A DNA stretch of 64,000 bases from Anodontia alba (taxonomy: Eukaryota > Mollusca > Bivalvia > Lucinida > Lucinidae). The notes below the pieces were generated by a model, which ran no database searches, was not told the DNA's origin, and worked only from the letters and a program-made list of their open reading frames with translations. Below are positions 60,060 to 64,000 of this stretch, piece after piece (the stretch's first letter is position 1; every line of letters starts with the position of its first letter). The translations under genes and the position numbers were made by a program. The DNA is taken from positions 126,630,075 through 126,694,074 of the forward strand of contig OZ024821.1 of NCBI GenBank assembly GCA_964016985.1, read 5' to 3'.

Positions 60060-62556
60060 CAAGAGGGCCAAGATGGCCCTGTATTGTTCACCTGATTACC
60101 AGACAAGTTTCCAGTCAATTAGCCTTTCCGTTCAAAAGAAGTTCAATATAGTGGCCATCTTGGATTTCCAATCAGAATGATTTAAGGTACTTTTGATCTA
60201 CAAGTCACCTTGAAACTTCCAATGCAGTTTTGAGTCAACTGGCCTTTTGGTTCAGGATAGAAAAGTTCAAAATAGATTTTCAACATGGCTGCTAGGGCGA
60301 CCATCTTGGATTGCCGATCAAAATGATTTTAGCTATTTTTGATCTACAATTCACCCTGATACTTCCTGTCAAGTTTCGAGTCAAATAGCCTAACTGTTCA
60401 GAAGAAGTTCGATAGATTTTCAAGCTGGCGACCATGGCAGCCATAACAGATTTCCGATCAGAACAAATTTAGCTATTTTTGATCTACAAGTCACCTATAT
60501 ACTTCCCACCACGTTTTGAGTAATTGGCCTTTCGGTTCAAGGAAGAAGTGCAAGATAGATTTCTAAGATAGCAGCCATGGTGGCCATCTTGGCTTTCCGA
60601 TCAGAACAATTTTAGTTTTTTTTTTATCTACAAGTTACCTGATACTTCCTACCAAGTTTCAAGCCAAATGGCCATTCATTTCAGAAGTAAAGTGAAAATT
60701 AGATATTCAAGTTGGCAGCCATGGTAGCCATATTGCATTTCTGATCAAAACAATTTTAGCTATTTTTGATCTACAAGTCACCCCAATGTTTCCTACAAAG
60801 TTTCAAGTCAATTGGCCTTTCAGTTCAGGAGGAGAAGCAAAAAATAGATTGTCAAGATGGCCATCATCTTGGATGTCCTATCCGAATGATTTTAGCTATT
60901 TTTGACCTACAATTCACCTCGATGCTTTCTACCAAGTTCATTGGCCTTTTGGTTCAGGAGTTACCCTGATGCTTTCTACCAAGTTTCAGGACAATTGGCC
61001 TTTTGGTTCAGGAGAAGAAGCCAAAAATAAATTTTCAAGATGGCTGCCATGGATTTCCAATAAGAACCATTTTAGTTTTTATTTTGATCTACAAGTCACC
61101 CTGATGCTTCCTACCAAGTAACAAGTGAATTGGCCTTTGAGTTCAGGAGAAAAAGTGAAAAATAGATTTTCAAGATGGTGGCTATGGCCGCCATCTTAGA
61201 TTTCTGATCAGAAAGATTTTAGCTATTTTCCAGCTACAAGTCACCCTGATGCTTCCTACCTTGTTTCAAAAAAGGTAAGAGAAAAGTCCAGGGAGTGCCA
61301 CAATCACAAACCGCAGCCCTTCCCAGACCCCAAGAGGAAGAGGAAACTGACAAATCTAAACAAGCACAAACCAAACAAATGTACGAAAAGCACTAAGATT
61401 AGCTCTCTCTTCCCCAAGCGAGGTAATCGCAATACTAAAAAGACTGAAAAACACAAGAGCAAAATGACACACGGAAAGACATACAACAAATCGCCTCGTA
61501 GAATAAACCACAAAGCAACAAAGAGTAAGACTAACACCGGGACCACCGCCTTAGAACGGTTGGAAGAGCAAACCACCGGGGGGTTTAAAGCACTTTTACA
61601 GCTAGCTAACTTCACCCTGGGTCCCGATGCTACTCTTAATACAGAAATACATAAAAATTCGGTTCGCATAAAGGCTCCCAACTCAGTCAATGAATCAAAG
61701 CGAAAACATAAAAATCAAATTAATCACTATAATAAACAAAGACGAGTACTCATGGCTATTTCTAAGTCAATTGGCCTTTTGGTTCAGGAGAAGAAGGGAA
61801 AAAACAGATCAGAACAATTTTAGCTATTTCTGATCTACAAGTCAGCCTGATGCTTCCTACTAAGTTTCAAATCAGTTGGCCTTTCTGTTCAGGAGAAGAA
61901 AAAAAAATGTAGATTTTCAAGATGGCCGCCATAGCGGCATTATTGGATTTCGGATCAGAACAATTTTAGCTATTTTAGATCTGCAAATTACCCTGATGCT
62001 TCCTAGTAAGCTTCATGTCAATTTGGTTCAGGAGAAGAAGCTAAAAATAGATTTTCAATATGGCCACTTGGATTTCCAATTGGGACAATTTAGCTATTTT
62101 TGATCTACAAGTCACACAGATGCTTTCTTCCTACTTTCCAGTCAGTTAGCCTTTCGGTTCAGGACAGGGAAAGATTTTTCAAGATGGTCGCCATGGTGGC
62201 CATTTTGGATTTCTGATTGTAAGGATATTTGCTATTTTTGAGCTACAAGTCATTCTGATGCTTCCTACCAAGTTTCAGGTAAATTGGCCTTTTGGTTCAG
62301 AAGAAGAAGCGAGAAAGAGATTTTCAAGATGGTTACCATTGCGGTCATCTTGGATTTCAGATTAGAATTATTTTAGCAATTTTTTATCTACAAGCCACCC
62401 TGATGCTTCCTACGAAGTTTTGCATCAATTGGCCCAGGAGTGTAGGAGGAGTAGGCTTTTAAAGCAAATTGTTTACGCTGCACCAGAGACGCCGCACAAC
62501 AGACACTGACCGATCACAATAGCTCATCTTGAGTACTTTGTGCTCAGGTGAGCTAA
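60060..62556 (-). mobile_element. Helitron-like element, 147-bp modules (copy 2)
   Basis: The left end has the hairpin GGGCCAAGATGGCCC and, on the minus strand, CTCTTG before a host T. The right end is AGCTCATCTTGAG...CTCAGGTGAGCTAA. Modules match 29880-31298 (GATCTACAAGTCACCCTGAT, GGCCTTTCGGTTCAGGAG, TTTTCAAGATGGCCGCC). Repeat E interrupts it at 61272-61765. Confidence 0.75.
61272..61765 (+). repeat. Basic-protein repeat E, copy 2 (open reading frame)
   Basis: Inserted into the phrase GTTTCAAGTCAATTGGCC of a 147-bp module. One plus frame is open across the whole insert (about 165 codons): REKSRECHNHKPQPFP, KCTKSTKISSLFPKRG, NKSPRRINHKATKSK, NTGTTALERLEEQTTGG, GPDATLNTEIHKNSVRIKAP and SKRKHKNQINHYNKQRR. 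It is very rich in Lys and Arg. The same frame is conserved in copy 1. I do not recognise the protein. Confidence 0.65.
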
Positions 62557-62689
62557 CAATATCCCATGCCGAGAATCCAAATAACAAATTTGTTATATTG
62601 TAAAACTTTTATTGAGATTTTTATAAGTTATCTGTCACACTGTTACCAACTGATGATTAAAATTGGCATCAAACAGCATGCAGTGTTGG

Positions 62690-62880
62690 CTGTGTTGTAG
62701 TTTAAGGACATGTCAACCCTTGTGGGTTGAGATGGGACAGAAGAGACGGTAGACTTACCAAAGAGACAGATGAAAGAGACACACAATGGGAAAAGAAAAT
62801 GACAGTAGAAAAACAGAATAAATAAAAACATGCCCACTTCTCCCACCTGCTGCAAGCAGAGCAGGCTCTTACCCCATCAT
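62690..62880 (-). mobile_element. SINE-like repeat S2, diverged copy
   Basis: Shares TTGTAGTTTAAGGACATGTC, CAACCCTTGTGGGT, AAAACAGAATAAATAAAAAC and GCAGGCTCTTACCCC with the other S2 copies, with many changes. Confidence 0.6.
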
Positions 62881-63620
62881 ATCCACAGCTGCATGCTATG
62901 TTATTAAAAGGGTAATATCAAAAAACAGATGGTAATAATATCACAAAACAACAATGACTTTGTCACATTCCCAAGGTTTAGTAAGGAAGATACTGGTTGG
63001 ATACCCTGCTTACCTTGTGCCACTCAAACGGTATTAATACTCTACAACTAGTTATATAAGTCACAGTGAGATGAAAAAGACTGACAATGAAAGGCTTTGT
63101 AAAATGAAGTGCTGTACATTTATGACTTGAACTCTAGTGGGATTCAAACCAGGCAACTTCTGATCCAAGGTCAGAAGAGCTAACTGCTTGGTTACTCAGA
63201 GGATTCTCTCTTGACACTGGTCATTCCTTGATCAATCTACTTACTTTTCTATGACAACATATGTGCCACAATGTCAGAAAATATGAGTGCCCAGCAAAGA
63301 CTTAGATCATCCTGTGCAGTGATGCAGTTTGATACAAACCTTCAGTGGGTACATTTTAGATAGCTAAGGATGCAAAGTTTTTTTCAGACAAACAATGAAG
63401 ACATTGATCAGACTGTGCTGATGTGCTGATTTGATTCTTCACTGAGCACATGTCAGAAGATTCATTTTCTCATGCTGCAACTCTTATAGAGAACCTTAAA
63501 TGAGTATAAAACACAGTTTAAACATTATTTTTTTTCTTTACTTCCATGACACAGACAGCTCAGTGAACTTATACATAGCACTAGTTAAGGTGCTTTTTTC
63601 AATCTAAAAGTATTGACAGT
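62881..63620. other. Upstream intron, no gene
   Basis: Includes a weak tRNA-like piece at 63125-63205 (minus-strand B-box GGTTTGAATCCC with a poor A box), possibly an old SINE. No ATP13A1 exon, and no DKTGT-coding sequence, was found between 59649 and 64000. Confidence 0.45.
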
Positions 63621-63731
63621 TTTCTTATTTCTCCATGAAAACATATGTTGTGGGTACTCATTAGAAGTGCCTCACTGAGGCACTTCTAATAAGTACCCAC
63701 AACATATGTTTTCATGGAGAAATAAGAAAAA
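63621..63731. repeat. 111-bp palindromic MITE, best copy of its family
   Basis: Arms TTCTTATTTCTCCATGAAAA, CATATGTTGTGGGTACTCAT and TAGAAGTGCCTCA are mirrored almost base for base around 63676. Related complete or partial copies lie at 19686, 36870, 34204, 39540, 10080 and 35125. Confidence 0.9.
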
Positions 63732-63774
63732 TATTTACTGGATATCCGCCATTATCTAGACCTATGTATATAGA

Positions 63775-63960
63775 TGCACTCTTGAAGGTGCGGATGTTGG
63801 TGTTTTATGGTCATACGTGGAGAAAACCGGAGTACCTGAGGGAAACCATGGATGGGTGACCACTGTAGCACCACCATTTAGAGTGGTCATACGATGCATT
63901 ATGGGAACAGAAGAAATAAGTATGTTTCTACATACCCATGCATATGGGATTGATAAATCC
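63775..63960. other. Unrecognised repeat-like stretch at window end
   Basis: Contains GGAGAAAACCGGAGTACCTG and TTTAGAGTGGTCATACGATG, phrases with the look of a dispersed repeat. A 76-codon minus-strand open frame here has no motif I recognise. Confidence 0.35.
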
Positions 63961-64000
63961 CCGGGTTTCTTGTCAGAGGCAAATCGACCCATATCTGTGC

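Noticed and set aside
63125..63205. tRNA gene or SINE head on the minus strand
   Set aside because: The B-box-like GGTTTGAATCCC is good but the A box is poor and no cloverleaf could be drawn by eye; kept only as a possible old SINE.
63762..63992. 76-codon minus-strand open frame as an upstream ATP13A1 exon
   Set aside because: The sequence has no P-type ATPase motif and resembles a dispersed repeat.

Overview
The window is animal nuclear DNA that is intron-rich, AT-rich and packed with repeats. Venerid-type heterodont bivalve (clam) is my best guess. The repeat style points there: tRNA-derived SINEs, minisatellite-bearing rolling-circle elements, DIRS and mariner relics, and many hairpin MITEs. 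The species is an inference; no ribosomal or mitochondrial marker is present.

The only host gene I can support lies on the minus strand and spans almost the whole window. Fifteen consecutive internal exons (59648 down to 4791, 1888 coding bases, about 629 codons) encode the middle and C-terminal part of a P5A-type ATPase, the ATP13A1/Spf1 endoplasmic-reticulum transmembrane-helix dislocase. Every junction has GT and AG, all phases agree, and no stop interrupts the joined frame. The upstream exons (actuator domain, phosphorylated DKTGT motif) would lie beyond 64000. The last exon was not found and probably lies before base 1.

The introns are mostly mobile DNA. The dominant class is a set of non-autonomous, Helitron/Helentron-like elements with differing bodies: tandem modules of about 110-180 bp (one of about 340 bp), sometimes followed by a GACGGACGG-type microsatellite. 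Their ends share one grammar: a short hairpin followed by CTAG or CTTG and a host T at one end, and TTATRCCCC or TTAGCTCACC at the other. They nest inside each other, up to four levels deep in the 11-kb intron at 20120-31505. One nested copy (6207-6847) has a matching uninterrupted site in a sister copy at 20980-21030, showing insertion without target duplication.

Other content: a DIRS-like retrotransposon with inverted termini (47721-51707) whose reverse-transcriptase region runs in frame into a broken mariner transposase; a 47-bp minisatellite (52365-54655) ending beside a splice donor; several SINE families, four copies with target-site duplications; a coding-like basic-protein repeat near both window ends (525-1030 and 61272-61765); and many palindromic MITEs.

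Layout: 1-4790 3' flank or last intron; 4791-20119 exons 15 to 11 with Helitron-like arrays; 20120-31505 the nested intron; 31506-42590 exons 10 to 5 with small introns and MITEs; 42591-54667 the 12-kb intron with DIRS/mariner and minisatellite; 54668-59648 exons 4 to 1; 59649-64000 part of the next upstream intron. Exons are numbered here in transcription order from the first one visible.
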